This document shows positions 8,304 to 17,169 of a stretch of 64,000 bases of DNA, one piece after another. Below the pieces are notes generated by a model, which was given only the letters and a program-made list of their open reading frames with translations, did no database searches and had not been told where the DNA came from. Origin of the DNA: Tautonia rosea (GTDB taxonomy: Bacteria; Planctomycetota; Planctomycetia; Isosphaerales; Isosphaeraceae); contig NZ_JABBYO010000006.1 in NCBI RefSeq assembly GCF_012958305.1, positions 1-64,000 on the forward strand. The letters run 5' to 3'. Position numbers and translations under genes: made by a program. How positions within the stretch are numbered: the stretch's first letter is position 1; every line of letters starts with the position of its first letter.

Positions 8304-8946
8304 GACGGTTTGAGCCTCGTCCTTGAACGTCCTGATAAAGTGGGGCGGGAGTGTGGGAGTGATGCGTCGCCTTTGCCTTTGCTTCGACCTGGCACTTGAG
8401 GCCTGTCCGGTTCGATCCTGAACCTCGACGGAACGAGGGCTCCGTACGGATCGTTCAGATCGGCCTCGCCCTTCCGCGCGTCAAGGGCCGGTGGTCGCGC
8501 GGGTCGGGTGGTCAGGAAGACGTCCCTGTCGTTGGATCGCTTTCGTCCTGAGGCCGACGATTCGGGGATGCCCGGCGTGATCCCCTCGGGTCGGTCCCGA
8601 TCGGACCGCATCCTCCCGGAGGACGGGCTCACCCGTTCGACGCGTCCCTCTCGGACCTTGGCCGGGAGGAAGGTATCAAGCGCCTGGGGCCACGCTGCCC
8701 CTCACCGGCGACCTGCCGGCGGAACCCGAGATCCCCCCTCCTCTCTCGATCGGGGGCGATCTTCGCGCTCGATCCCGTTGCGTCTGCAAGACGCGTCCGT
8801 ACCCTATCATGAACGCGAACCGACCGATAGGCCCGTCTCCCTTCGCCTCGGATCGGGCCGGCGAGGGCGATCCGGGCATCCTTGCCCGCCCGGTGGCTTC
8901 AAGTCCGTGACGCTCGCGGTGGCCCCTCGTCGCGCGATCCCAACGC
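8304..8946. other. Gene-free gap, nothing recognised
   Basis: The 640 bases between the desaturase start and the ATPase stop hold only arginine- and proline-rich open frames with no homology signal. I see no strong hairpin, repeat or RNA. The desaturase promoter should lie in its first 100 bases. Confidence 0.5.
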
Positions 8947-11682
8947 TCAGCGATTCGGCCTCCCCTCCCCGCGAGACCACCAGCGCCGCTGGACCCACTT
9001 CTCGACACCGATGATGATCGCGATCATCATCCCGACCGCCGTGATCTGCCCCCACTCGGCCAGCCCGATCGGTGCGCTTGAAAACGCCGTGTTCATCACC
9101 GGCAGATAGGTAAAGGCCAGTTGCAGGCTGATCATGATCGCAATGCCGACCACGATCCACGGATTCGACCACAGGCCGACCCCGAACATCGAGTCGCGCA
9201 ACGACCGGCAGTTCAGCAGGTAGAAAATCCCACCGACGACGAACACGTTGACCGCCACCGTGCGGGCCTCGTCGAGCGATCGGCCCTGAAGCTCCTGCCA
9301 CTCGAACAGGCCGAACGATCCGGCCAGCAAGAGCACGCCGACCAGCACGATCCGGAACACCAGCGGCCGGGTCAGGACCGGCGTGTTCGGGTTTCTCGGC
9401 GGTCGCCGCATGATCCCTGGCTCGTTCGGCTCGAAGGCCAGCATCAAGCCCAGCAGCACCGCGGTCGTCATGTTGATCCAGAGAATCTGCACCGGCAAGA
9501 TCGGCAACTGCACCCCCGCGAAGATCGCCACCAGGATCACCAGCCCCTCGCCGATGTTCGTCGGTAGGGTCCAGGTGATGAACTTCACCAGGTTGTCGTA
9601 CACCCCTCGCCCTTCCTCAACCGCCGCTTCGATCGAGGTGAAGTTGTCGTCGGCCAGCACCATGTCGGCCGCTTCCTTGGCCACCTCGGTCCCGGTAATC
9701 CCCATCGCGATCCCCAGGTTCGCCTGTCGAAGCGCCGGGGCATCGTTCACGCCGTCGCCGGTCATCGCCACCACATGCCCTCGGGCCTGAAGCGCCTCGA
9801 CCAGCCGGAGCTTCTGTTCCGGAGTGACCCGGGCGAACACGGCCACCCGATCCGCCTCCTCGATCAGCTCCCGATCGCTCAGACAGGCCAGCTCCTGGCC
9901 CGAGAGTGCCAGCAGCCTCCCCTCCCCATCCACTGCCCCTTGCAAGCCGATCTGCGAGGCAATCGCCGAGGCAGTCCAGGCATGATCTCCCGTAATCATC
10001 TTCACCCGTACCCCTGCTTTCTGACAGGTCTGGATCGCTGTGACGGCCGCCGGCCGGGGAGGGTCCATCATCCCCTGCAGCCCGAGAAACGTCAGGCCGC
10101 CCGCCACGTCCGAGGCGTCGATCCCCCGCAACGACTCCGGCACCTCCCTCCGGGCAAACCCGAGCACCCGGAGCCCTCGACGGGCCAGATCGGCCACTTG
10201 GCGATGCACCGCCTCGACCCCCAGCGGCAGCACGCCTCCGTCGGCCTGGAGCGCCGTGTCGCACCGCTTCAAGACCTCCTCGATCCCCCCCTTCAGATAC
10301 ACCCGATCCGCGCCTCCCTCACCGTTTCCGTGCAGGGTTGCCATGTACTGATGTTGCGATTCGAATGGGATCGTGTCGATCCGAGGCAAGGCTCGAATCA
10401 GTTCCTCCGGCTGGATCCCCGCTTTCCGCGCGGCCGTGATCAGGGCTCCTTCGGTCGGGTCCCCCTCCACCTGCCATTGCCCGTCTCGCAGTACCAGCCG
10501 AGAATCCTGGCAGAGCACCCCGGCCCGAAGCGTCTCCCAGAGCGCCGCGTCGCTGCTCGGCTCGATCGGAGTGCCGTCTCGAAAGAGCTGGCCCTTCGGA
10601 TCGTAGCCGGTCCCCGAAAGCGACACGACAGTCCCTCCCGCGATCACCTCTTGCACGGTCATCTGATTTTGCGTCAAGGTCCCTGTCTTGTCTGAGCAGA
10701 TCATTGTCGTGCTTCCCAGCGTTTCCACGGCCGGGAGCTTGCGGATGATGGCATTGCGCCGCGCCATCTTCTTCATGCCGACGGCCAGCGTAATCGTCAC
10801 CGCTGCCGGCAACCCTTCCGGAATCGCCCCCACGGCCAACGCGACCGAGGCCATGAACATGGCGAACCACGACTGTCCCCGCACCAAGCCGACCACGAAC
10901 GTCAGGGCCGCCAGCCCGAGAATCACGTACAGCAACGTCCGGCTAAACGCCGCGATGTCTCGCGTCAGCGGGGTTTCCAGATTGGGCGTCGAGGCGATCA
11001 GCTCGTTGATCCGGCCGATTTCCGTCTGATCTCCGGTCGCCACCACCACCCCCGTCGCCGTGCCGAAGGTCACGAGCGTCGACGAGTACGCCATGTTCCG
11101 ATGCTCGGCCAGCGGCGTCTCCTTCGGTAACGATTCGGCCTGCTTCCCGACCGGCACCGATTCCCCCGTCAAGGCCGACTCGTCGACCTGAAGGTTTCGG
11201 CAACGGGTCAATCGCAGGTCGGCCGGCACCTTGTCGCCCGACTGCAAGAGCACCAGATCCCCCGGCACCAGCTCGGCCGCGCCCAGACGCCGGACCTCTC
11301 CGGCTCGAATCACGGTGGCCTCGCTCGACATCCCCCTGGCCAGCGATTCAATCGCCCGCAGCGCCTTCGACTCCTGCACGAACCCGATCACGGCGTTGAC
11401 AAGCACCACCCCGAGAATCACTCCCGCGTCAACCCACTCGTTCAGCAGCGCCGTCACGACTCCGGCCGCAATCAGAATATAAACAAGCGGCTGATGCAAT
11501 TGCATCAAGAACAGGACCAGCGGGCTGGTTCCCGGTTTCGGGGTGAGTATGTTGGCCCCGAATTGCTCCTTCCGATGACCGATGGCAAACAGGTCGAGAC
11601 CCCTGGCGGGATCGGTTTCCAGATATTCGAGCACCTCTTGCGTGCTGAGGTGGTGCCAGTGCTTCCCGAGCAATTCCTGCAT
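8947..11682 (-). CDS. P-type cation ATPase, CtpF-like (P2-type)
   Basis: A 911-residue inner-membrane ATPase that couples ATP hydrolysis to cation export. Order: N-terminal cation-ATPase domain (1-60), TM1-2 (55-100), actuator with TGES (172-175), TM3-4 with PEGLP (288-292), phosphorylation motif DKTGT at D331, nucleotide-binding domain (about 340-540, with KGG in place of the usual KGA), hinge TGDGVND (641-647), and a C-terminal TM5-10 bundle. The TM6 region reads WINMTTAVLLGLMLAFEP, as in mycobacterial CtpF, rather than the NxxTD of classical Ca2+ pumps, so the ion is uncertain (Ca2+ or another cation). It is a single gene. Confidence 0.94.
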   Translation of the reverse strand: MQELLGKHWHHLSTQEVLEYLETDPARGLDLFAIGHRKEQFGANILTPKPGTSPLVLFLMQLHQPLVYILIAAGVVTALLNEWVDAGVILGVVLVNAVIGFVQESKALRAIESLARGMSSEATVIRAGEVRRLGAAELVPGDLVLLQSGDKVPADLRLTRCRNLQVDESALTGESVPVGKQAESLPKETPLAEHRNMAYSSTLVTFGTATGVVVATGDQTEIGRINELIASTPNLETPLTRDIAAFSRTLLYVILGLAALTFVVGLVRGQSWFAMFMASVALAVGAIPEGLPAAVTITLAVGMKKMARRNAIIRKLPAVETLGSTTMICSDKTGTLTQNQMTVQEVIAGGTVVSLSGTGYDPKGQLFRDGTPIEPSSDAALWETLRAGVLCQDSRLVLRDGQWQVEGDPTEGALITAARKAGIQPEELIRALPRIDTIPFESQHQYMATLHGNGEGGADRVYLKGGIEEVLKRCDTALQADGGVLPLGVEAVHRQVADLARRGLRVLGFARREVPESLRGIDASDVAGGLTFLGLQGMMDPPRPAAVTAIQTCQKAGVRVKMITGDHAWTASAIASQIGLQGAVDGEGRLLALSGQELACLSDRELIEEADRVAVFARVTPEQKLRLVEALQARGHVVAMTGDGVNDAPALRQANLGIAMGITGTEVAKEAADMVLADDNFTSIEAAVEEGRGVYDNLVKFITWTLPTNIGEGLVILVAIFAGVQLPILPVQILWINMTTAVLLGLMLAFEPNEPGIMRRPPRNPNTPVLTRPLVFRIVLVGVLLLAGSFGLFEWQELQGRSLDEARTVAVNVFVVGGIFYLLNCRSLRDSMFGVGLWSNPWIVVGIAIMISLQLAFTYLPVMNTAFSSAPIGLAEWGQITAVGMMIAIIIGVEKWVQRRWWSRGEGRPNR

Positions 11683-12013
11683 TGTGGTAGTGCCTTCACG
11701 TCAATTCCGGAGCCGACCCGCAGGGCTGCCGAGTGACGACTCGAACCGCGGCGATACGCCGATTCCCTTCCTCTGGATCCGATCCGGCGAGCAATCATTC
11801 CGTCGTCCCTTCGAAAAAGAAAGCCCCTCGAAACTCGCCGACCTTCGGGCACGAACCGAAGGGGAACAGCCCCCCCTTCCGGAGGGGTCGAGCGACATCC
11901 ACATCCTCTGGAGTCTCTCTTGGTAGAATCGGTCACAAGGCCGAATCGGGACGGCGGTCGCCCCCGATCGGCGAGTCGAACCCCGTGAACCCCGACTGTT
12001 GAGACCTCCTCCC
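11683..12013. other. Divergent spacer between ATPase and amidase
   Basis: It must hold both promoters. A TAGAAT -10-like box lies at 11924-11929, about 85 bases before the amidase start, without a convincing -35. CCTTCGG (11842-11848) and CCGAAGG (11856-11862) form a small perfect hairpin of unknown role. Confidence 0.35.
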
Positions 12014-13099
12014 ATGAGCCGCGACCAGACTCTGCTCTCGCTGCGCAATCGCTCGGCCGATCGGACCCTCCGCCCCTCGGTCCGCTTCAATCCGAGTCTC
12101 ACCTGCGTCCTCTTGCTCACACTCTCCGCTCCCGCAATTGCCCAGCACGAGCCTCGGCCCGGCGATCGCCTCGAACGCAAGGGAGATGAAATCGTCGTTG
12201 CCGGTCAGTTGTTCCACACGACCGCTCCGGTCGTCCTCTGGACCGATCCCGGCGGCTACGACGCCTACCGCGTCGATCGCCGCTTCGTCCCCCTGGCAGA
12301 GGCCGGCTGGAAGGCCTCCGAGGCGGCCGGGCTCCGATCCCCCGTCCGCTTCGGGCTGCGAGGCAATCGGCTCTCCCCCGATCAGGTTGAGCAGGTCCGC
12401 GGCGGCGGCTGGTCGTTACCCATGCTGCAAGACGTCGTCGATCAGTTCGTCCTCCATTACGACGTGGCCGGCACCAGCCGCAACTGCTTCCGCGTGCTGC
12501 ACGACTCCCGAGCCTTGAGCGTTCACTTCATGCTCGACCTCGACGGCACCATCTATCAGACCATGGACCTGAAAGAATCCGCCTATCACGCCACCATCGC
12601 CAACCAGCGCTCCATTGGCATCGAGATCGCCAACATGGGCGCTTATCCCCCCGCCAACGCCTCGGCCCTCGACCGCTGGTACACCCATTCCAACGACGGC
12701 AACACCCGCCTGACCATCCCCGGCGGTCCCGAGGCCGCCGGCATGAAGAACCTCAATGCCAGCTTCCGACCCGCCCGCAACGGACCCATCGTCGGCGTCG
12801 TCCGAGGGATGGAACTGAAGCAGTACGACCTGACCCCCGAACAGTACGACTCCCTCATCAAACTCACCGCCACCCTCTGCACCGTCTTTCCGAAGCTCAG
12901 GTGCGACTACCCACGCGACGAGCACGGCAACCTCATCACCGACACGCTCTCTCGCGAGGATTGGGAATCGTATCAAGGCATTCTCGGCCACTTCCACGTT
13001 CAAACCAACAAGGTCGATCCCGGCCCCGCCTTCCAGTGGGACACCGTTATCGACGGCGCCCGGTCTTTGATGAACCCCCCCGCGAACGACCCCAAGTGA
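12014..13099 (+). CDS. N-acetylmuramoyl-L-alanine amidase (Amidase_2)
   Basis: A 361-residue exported zinc amidase predicted to cleave the lactyl-amide bond between MurNAc and the stem peptide. The hydrophobic segment at residues 32-46 (LTCVLLLTLSAPAIAQ) is a signal peptide. The Amidase_2 domain covers about 145-350. Likely zinc ligands are His in FVLHYDV, His in ESAYHATIANQRSIGIEIAN, and His in the typical ending GHFHVQTNKVDPGPAFQWD. ATG at 12014 is preferred over TTG at 11999. Peptidoglycan amidases fit the finding that planctomycetes do make peptidoglycan; recycling or division roles are not distinguishable here. Confidence 0.92.
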   Translation: MSRDQTLLSLRNRSADRTLRPSVRFNPSLTCVLLLTLSAPAIAQHEPRPGDRLERKGDEIVVAGQLFHTTAPVVLWTDPGGYDAYRVDRRFVPLAEAGWKASEAAGLRSPVRFGLRGNRLSPDQVEQVRGGGWSLPMLQDVVDQFVLHYDVAGTSRNCFRVLHDSRALSVHFMLDLDGTIYQTMDLKESAYHATIANQRSIGIEIANMGAYPPANASALDRWYTHSNDGNTRLTIPGGPEAAGMKNLNASFRPARNGPIVGVVRGMELKQYDLTPEQYDSLIKLTATLCTVFPKLRCDYPRDEHGNLITDTLSREDWESYQGILGHFHVQTNKVDPGPAFQWDTVIDGARSLMNPPANDPK

Positions 13100-13569
13100 C
13101 CTCAACACCGTTCGAGGTTTCGGAGCATCGTCAGGTTGGATTTGATGGTTTCAGCCCCTCTCCCCGCGCGTTACGATAAATGGGTGAGCCTTGTCTTGAT
13201 GGACCATCGCGTCGAGTCGTCACCGACCTGGCGAGATTCCCTCTCCCGACCCTCGCTCCCCCCCTGTTGTTGCGGGGAGCCCGGCGCCGGGTGAGTCGGG
13301 CTCCTCTCCCAAACCTCTCCCCCGGGTTGCGAGGGAACAGGTGGCCGCAAGGCCGGGTAAGGGGACTTGCGTCGCGGCGGACTGAGAGGCACCAACCTCT
13401 CGCACCCATCAACACCGGGCGATCGGCCGGGAGGGGTCCCGGTCGATCGACACCTTGTCCACGGTTTTCCCTCCCCAATCGCACCGACCGACGACGGCGG
13501 CCCGCAACCCGAGTCGCCGCTGCGCCCGATCGGCCGCCGGGGTTCTCTTTTGCGGAGCACGTTCCCACG
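13100..13569 (+). repeat. Gap with CTCTCCC/GGCCGGGT-type intergenic repeat
   Basis: No gene. At about 13240-13370 lie two degenerate repeat units: a hairpin GGAGCCCG...CGGGCTCC, then a unit containing the 18-mer GTGGCCGCAAGGCCGGGT (13341-13358). The same 18-mer occurs inverted at 45386-45403 in the other repeat-filled gap of this window, with similar flanks (CTCTCCC, TTGCGAGGG, TAAGGGG). This is a dispersed REP-like family. Confidence 0.7.
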
Positions 13570-14931
13570 ATGACCCCCTCGAATTCGAACCCGTCGCGTC
13601 GATCCTTCCTGCAGCAGACCGGCGCCGCCGCCTCGGTCTCGGCCCTGGCCGGCGTGTACGTTCCGGCGGTCCACGCGAGCGAGCAGAACACGATCAAGGT
13701 CGCCCTCGTCGGCTGCGGCGGTCGCGGCACCGGCGCGGCCGCCAACGCCCTGTCGGTCCAGAACGGACCGATCAAGCTCGTCGCCATGGCCGATGTCTTC
13801 GAAGACAAACTGACCAACAGCTTTAACTATCTCGAAGACAAGTACTCGAGCCAGATGGACGTCCCCGAGGACCGCCGCTTCCTCGGCTTCGACGCCTACA
13901 AGAACGCCATCGACTGCCTTGACCCCGGCGACGTGGTCATCATGACCACCCCCCCCGCCTTCCGATGGCCCCACTTTTCCTACGCCATCGAAAAGGGTGT
14001 CAACACCTTCATGGAAAAGCCCGTCACGGTCGACGGCCCCACCACCCGCCGCATGATCGAGCTGGGCGAAAAGGCGAAGGAAAAAAACCTGAAGGTCGGC
14101 GTCGGCCTCATGTGCCGCCACTGCGACGCCCGCAAGGCCCTCTACGAACGCATCAAAAACGGTGAGATTGGCGACCTCCTCACCCTCCGCTCCTACCGCC
14201 AGGTCGGCGGCGGCGGCCTCATCGGCCCGAACACGAGCGATATGACCGAGCTGATGTACCAGATCCGCAACTTCCACGGCTTCATGTGGGCCAGTGGTGG
14301 CGTGATCATGGACTACATGATCCACAACATCGACGAATCGTGCTGGATGAAGGACGCCTGGCCCGTCACCGCCCAGGCCCAGGGGGCCCGGCTCTACCGC
14401 GAAGACAAGGTCGATCAGAACTTCGACAACTACTCGATCGAATACACTTTCGACGACGGTACCAAGCTGTTCGTCTACACCCGCAACGTCCCCCGTTGCC
14501 ACCAGGAGTTCGCCAGCTACGCCCACGGCACCAAGGGCTCGGCCGTCATCTCCACCAACTCCCACACCCCGGCCAAGACCCGCATCTACGCCGACCAGCG
14601 CATCGACCAGGGCGAACCCGTCTGGGCCTTCCCCCAGCCCGAGCCGAACCCCTATCAGCTCGAATGGGACCACCTGATTGCCGCCATCCGCAACGACGAA
14701 CCCTGGAACGAGGTCAAGCGCGGCGCCGAGGCCAGCCTCGTGACCGCGATGGGCCGCATGGCCGCCCACACCGGCCGCATCGTCACCTTTGACGAAATGC
14801 TCAACCACGACCACGAGTTCGCCCCCGAGGTCGATCAACTCACGCTCGACTCCCCCGCCCCACTCCAGCTCCTCGCCAGCGGCATCTATCCCCAGCCCGA
14901 ACCCGGCCGCCTCCGCGACCGCGAGTTCTGA
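13570..14931 (+). CDS. TAT-exported Gfo/Idh/MocA family oxidoreductase
   Basis: A 453-residue NAD(P)-dependent oxidoreductase of the type that oxidises or isomerises sugars and inositols. A twin-arginine signal (SRRSFLQQTGAAASVSAL, residues 8-25) implies folded export with cofactor bound. The Rossmann motif is IKVALVGCGGRGTGAA (about 40-55), followed by the catalytic-region motif MEKPV (typical EKP). The C-terminal half is the alpha/beta substrate domain, with many His and Tyr (RNFHGFMWASGGV, MIHNIDESCWM). Many planctomycete paralogs share this architecture. ATG at 13570 is chosen because it begins the TAT signal directly. It ends 12 bases before a strong hairpin. Confidence 0.94.
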   Translation: MTPSNSNPSRRSFLQQTGAAASVSALAGVYVPAVHASEQNTIKVALVGCGGRGTGAAANALSVQNGPIKLVAMADVFEDKLTNSFNYLEDKYSSQMDVPEDRRFLGFDAYKNAIDCLDPGDVVIMTTPPAFRWPHFSYAIEKGVNTFMEKPVTVDGPTTRRMIELGEKAKEKNLKVGVGLMCRHCDARKALYERIKNGEIGDLLTLRSYRQVGGGGLIGPNTSDMTELMYQIRNFHGFMWASGGVIMDYMIHNIDESCWMKDAWPVTAQAQGARLYREDKVDQNFDNYSIEYTFDDGTKLFVYTRNVPRCHQEFASYAHGTKGSAVISTNSHTPAKTRIYADQRIDQGEPVWAFPQPEPNPYQLEWDHLIAAIRNDEPWNEVKRGAEASLVTAMGRMAAHTGRIVTFDEMLNHDHEFAPEVDQLTLDSPAPLQLLASGIYPQPEPGRLRDREF

Positions 14932-14943
14932 ACCCCACCACCC

Positions 14944-14978
14944 CGGCCGATCTCCCCCTCAGCTTGGGGGATCGGCCG
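14944..14978 (+). terminator. Hairpin terminator
   Basis: CGGCCGATC (14944-14952) pairs with GATCGGCCG (14970-14978); after a one-base bulge CCCC pairs with GGGG, for a 13-bp stem. It sits between the oxidoreductase stop and the methyltransferase start, without a T-tract. Confidence 0.65.
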
Positions 14979-15002
14979 ATCCTCCGTTGGTTGGAGCGAT
15001 TC

Positions 15003-15767
15003 GTGGACGACGTTCGTCTTTTGATCGACTTCCATAAAGATGCAACCCGCCAGGGACCAGGCAGCGATGCAGAGACGGAACGCGCCCTCACCCTGGCCCG
15101 GGTCGACCGGTCGAAGCCCCTCACCATCGCCGACATCGGCTGCGGCACCGGCGCGTCCACCCTCGTCCTCGCTCGCCTCCTCAACGCAACGATCACCGCG
15201 GTCGACCTGTTTCAGGACTTCCTTGACGTGCTTGAAACGCGCGCAAGCGAGCAAGGCCTTTCTGAGAAAATCACAACCCTTTGCGCGTCGATGGATGCGC
15301 TCCCCTTTGCAGATGAGCAATTCGATGTGATCTGGTCCGAAGGCGCCATCTACAACATCGGATTTGAGAACGGCGTCAAAACCTGGAACCGGTTCTTGAA
15401 CGTCGGCGGCCTCCTGGCCGTGTCGGAGATCACCTGGACCACCGGTTCCCGGCCGGCCGAGCTCCAGGCCCACTGGGAGCGGGAATATCCCGAGATCGAC
15501 GTCGCCTCTTCCAAACTGCGCGTTCTGGAACAGAATGGTTATATGCCGATCGGCTACTTTGTCTTGCCCGAGCATTGCTGGCTCGACCATTACTACCGGC
15601 CGATCCAACATCGCCTGGACCAATTCCTCGCTCGGCACGATCACCGCGCCGACGCGCAAGCCATCGTCGACGCGGAAATTCGAGAAATCGCACTCTACGA
15701 GACGTACCGCGCCTCTTACAGCTACGGTTTCTATCTTGCACGAAAGGTGGGTCGGCACACGACATAA
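15003..15767 (+). CDS. Class I SAM-dependent methyltransferase
   Basis: A 254-residue cytosolic methyltransferase. Motif I is IADIGCGTGAS (residues about 41-51), an acidic ribose-binding residue follows in ITAVDLFQDF, and motif post-I/IV reads FDVIWSEGAIYNIGF. The GTG at 15003 is preferred because it gives the compact family start (VDDVRLLIDFHKDATRQGPG) and follows TTGGAG; a TTG at 14964 would run back into the terminator hairpin. The substrate is unknown; the N-terminal HKDxxRQGPGS pattern is seen in small-molecule methyltransferases of the UbiE-like group. It is convergent with the glycosidase-like gene 24 bases away. Confidence 0.88.
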   Translation: MDDVRLLIDFHKDATRQGPGSDAETERALTLARVDRSKPLTIADIGCGTGASTLVLARLLNATITAVDLFQDFLDVLETRASEQGLSEKITTLCASMDALPFADEQFDVIWSEGAIYNIGFENGVKTWNRFLNVGGLLAVSEITWTTGSRPAELQAHWEREYPEIDVASSKLRVLEQNGYMPIGYFVLPEHCWLDHYYRPIQHRLDQFLARHDHRADAQAIVDAEIREIALYETYRASYSYGFYLARKVGRHTT

Positions 15768-15791
15768 TACCCCGACGCACCTCCCCTCCGC

Positions 15792-16886
15792 TCACTCCCC
15801 TTCTCCCGTCACCTCCTTCACCTTCTCGAAAAAGGCCCGCTTCCGCTCCGTGTTCAAATCCCAACGCACCGGCGGCGACTGATAGCCGTCCTCGTAATCG
15901 TTCTTCCCCGGATCGAAGAACCCCCACGACGCAAATTCCCCGATCGCCGCCGCCATGTTGTTCGTTGGTTGATCAAAATCAAAGTGATCGTCCTCATTAA
16001 AGAGGATCGGCATCGGTCGATACCCCGGCACGTCCCGACACTGACGCACCATCTCCCCAATCCTCGCCGGGTCCTTCACGCCGTTGCCGTGCACGAGCAA
16101 GAAATCCGACGCCCGCACCACATTCTCCTTCGGCACCGTCCCCCCGCCGTAGCTCGTCCCCACCAGTAGCCGCCGACCGTCCCGCGTCCGCCCTTTCACC
16201 TGCGCGATCAGCTCATGCACCCGATCCGGCTTGAGAATGTCGTGATCATACCGCACGTTGCACTCATTATTCACTTCGATGATTACATTTGTGTATCCTC
16301 GATCGAATACCCAGTCCACCGCATTGTCCACCGCCTGCTTGACCGTCTCCTCATCCCTCAGTCGCTCATCCTGCCCGAAATAGAAGATCCCCAGAATCGC
16401 CACCATCCCCAGCTCATCCGCCCGATCGAGAATCCGTTCCAGTCGATCCATGTACTCCGGCCTCAGGCTCCCATCCTCTTTGATCGCCGAGTTGTGCCAC
16501 GGTTGCTCCCTCGAATACCCCTCCGGACTCCCCCCCTGCAGGTTGATCGTGAACGCCAAGAGCCCGTGCCTTCTCCACTCGGGCATCGCCTCGATGAACT
16601 CCCTCGTATTCCGCTCCGCGTCGTACTCCCCCGTATCCGGATACGCCCACCGATGCCTCGTCTCCGGGTTCAGGTCATCAAAGATCCCTTGCACCATTCT
16701 TGAGTTCATTAACAACCCTTCAATCTTATTCCCGTTCCATTCCCTCCCCTCATACGTCGGCGACCCGTTCAGGAAAAACGCCTCCCCCCGGATCTCCACT
16801 TTCGTCTTCCGCTTCGGGGTATCCTCTGCCCCGAAGGCATGAATCGAACCCAACATGATCATCAGCGCCGTCGTCATCCATCTCAT
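15792..16886 (-). CDS. Exported glycoside hydrolase-like TIM-barrel protein
   Basis: A 364-residue exported protein with a clan GH-A-like TIM barrel. A short signal peptide (residues 1-19, ending IHAFGA) is present. The candidate acid/base is the Glu in IIEVNNECNV at the end of strand 4, matching the NE motif of the clan. A later Glu in ILFNEDDHFDFD is a candidate nucleophile or ligand. Other barrel features are LLAFTINLQGG and GMVAILGIFYFGQ. The family number and substrate cannot be set from sequence alone. Base composition is a little more AT-rich, with more ATT and AAT codons in places, than its neighbours. Confidence 0.78.
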   Translation of the reverse strand: MRWMTTALMIMLGSIHAFGAEDTPKRKTKVEIRGEAFFLNGSPTYEGREWNGNKIEGLLMNSRMVQGIFDDLNPETRHRWAYPDTGEYDAERNTREFIEAMPEWRRHGLLAFTINLQGGSPEGYSREQPWHNSAIKEDGSLRPEYMDRLERILDRADELGMVAILGIFYFGQDERLRDEETVKQAVDNAVDWVFDRGYTNVIIEVNNECNVRYDHDILKPDRVHELIAQVKGRTRDGRRLLVGTSYGGGTVPKENVVRASDFLLVHGNGVKDPARIGEMVRQCRDVPGYRPMPILFNEDDHFDFDQPTNNMAAAIGEFASWGFFDPGKNDYEDGYQSPPVRWDLNTERKRAFFEKVKEVTGEGE

Positions 16887-17169
16887 CGGGAGTGGCCCTT
16901 ATTCCCTGTCAACCCTCGAAATTCCCAACGTCCGACCTCTCTCCCATACCCGACCTCTCCTCTCCATGCAACGCCCTGAACCACGGCCCGTCCCTCCCTC
17001 ACGCACGCAAGGCCAGGAAGTGAAATCCCCAGCAATCCCAGACCAACTGGAGCGAATGGTTTCTTGTTGAGCATGCCAGGGCTGGGTAAAGTCGACTCAG
17101 ACCGGCGTTGCCCCACCACTGCGTCCTCGGGTTCGGAGATGAGTACACGCTGATTCTGCGAGTGATTTG

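Noticed and set aside
8508-9014. 168-codon plus-strand frame
   Set aside because: Arg/Ser/Pro-rich with no ribosome site, and it overlaps the ATPase 3' end.
13171-14838. Long minus-strand frame opposite the Gfo/Idh gene
   Set aside because: Composition is Val/Gly/Asp-biased with no domain; the plus strand has a clear TAT signal and Rossmann motif.
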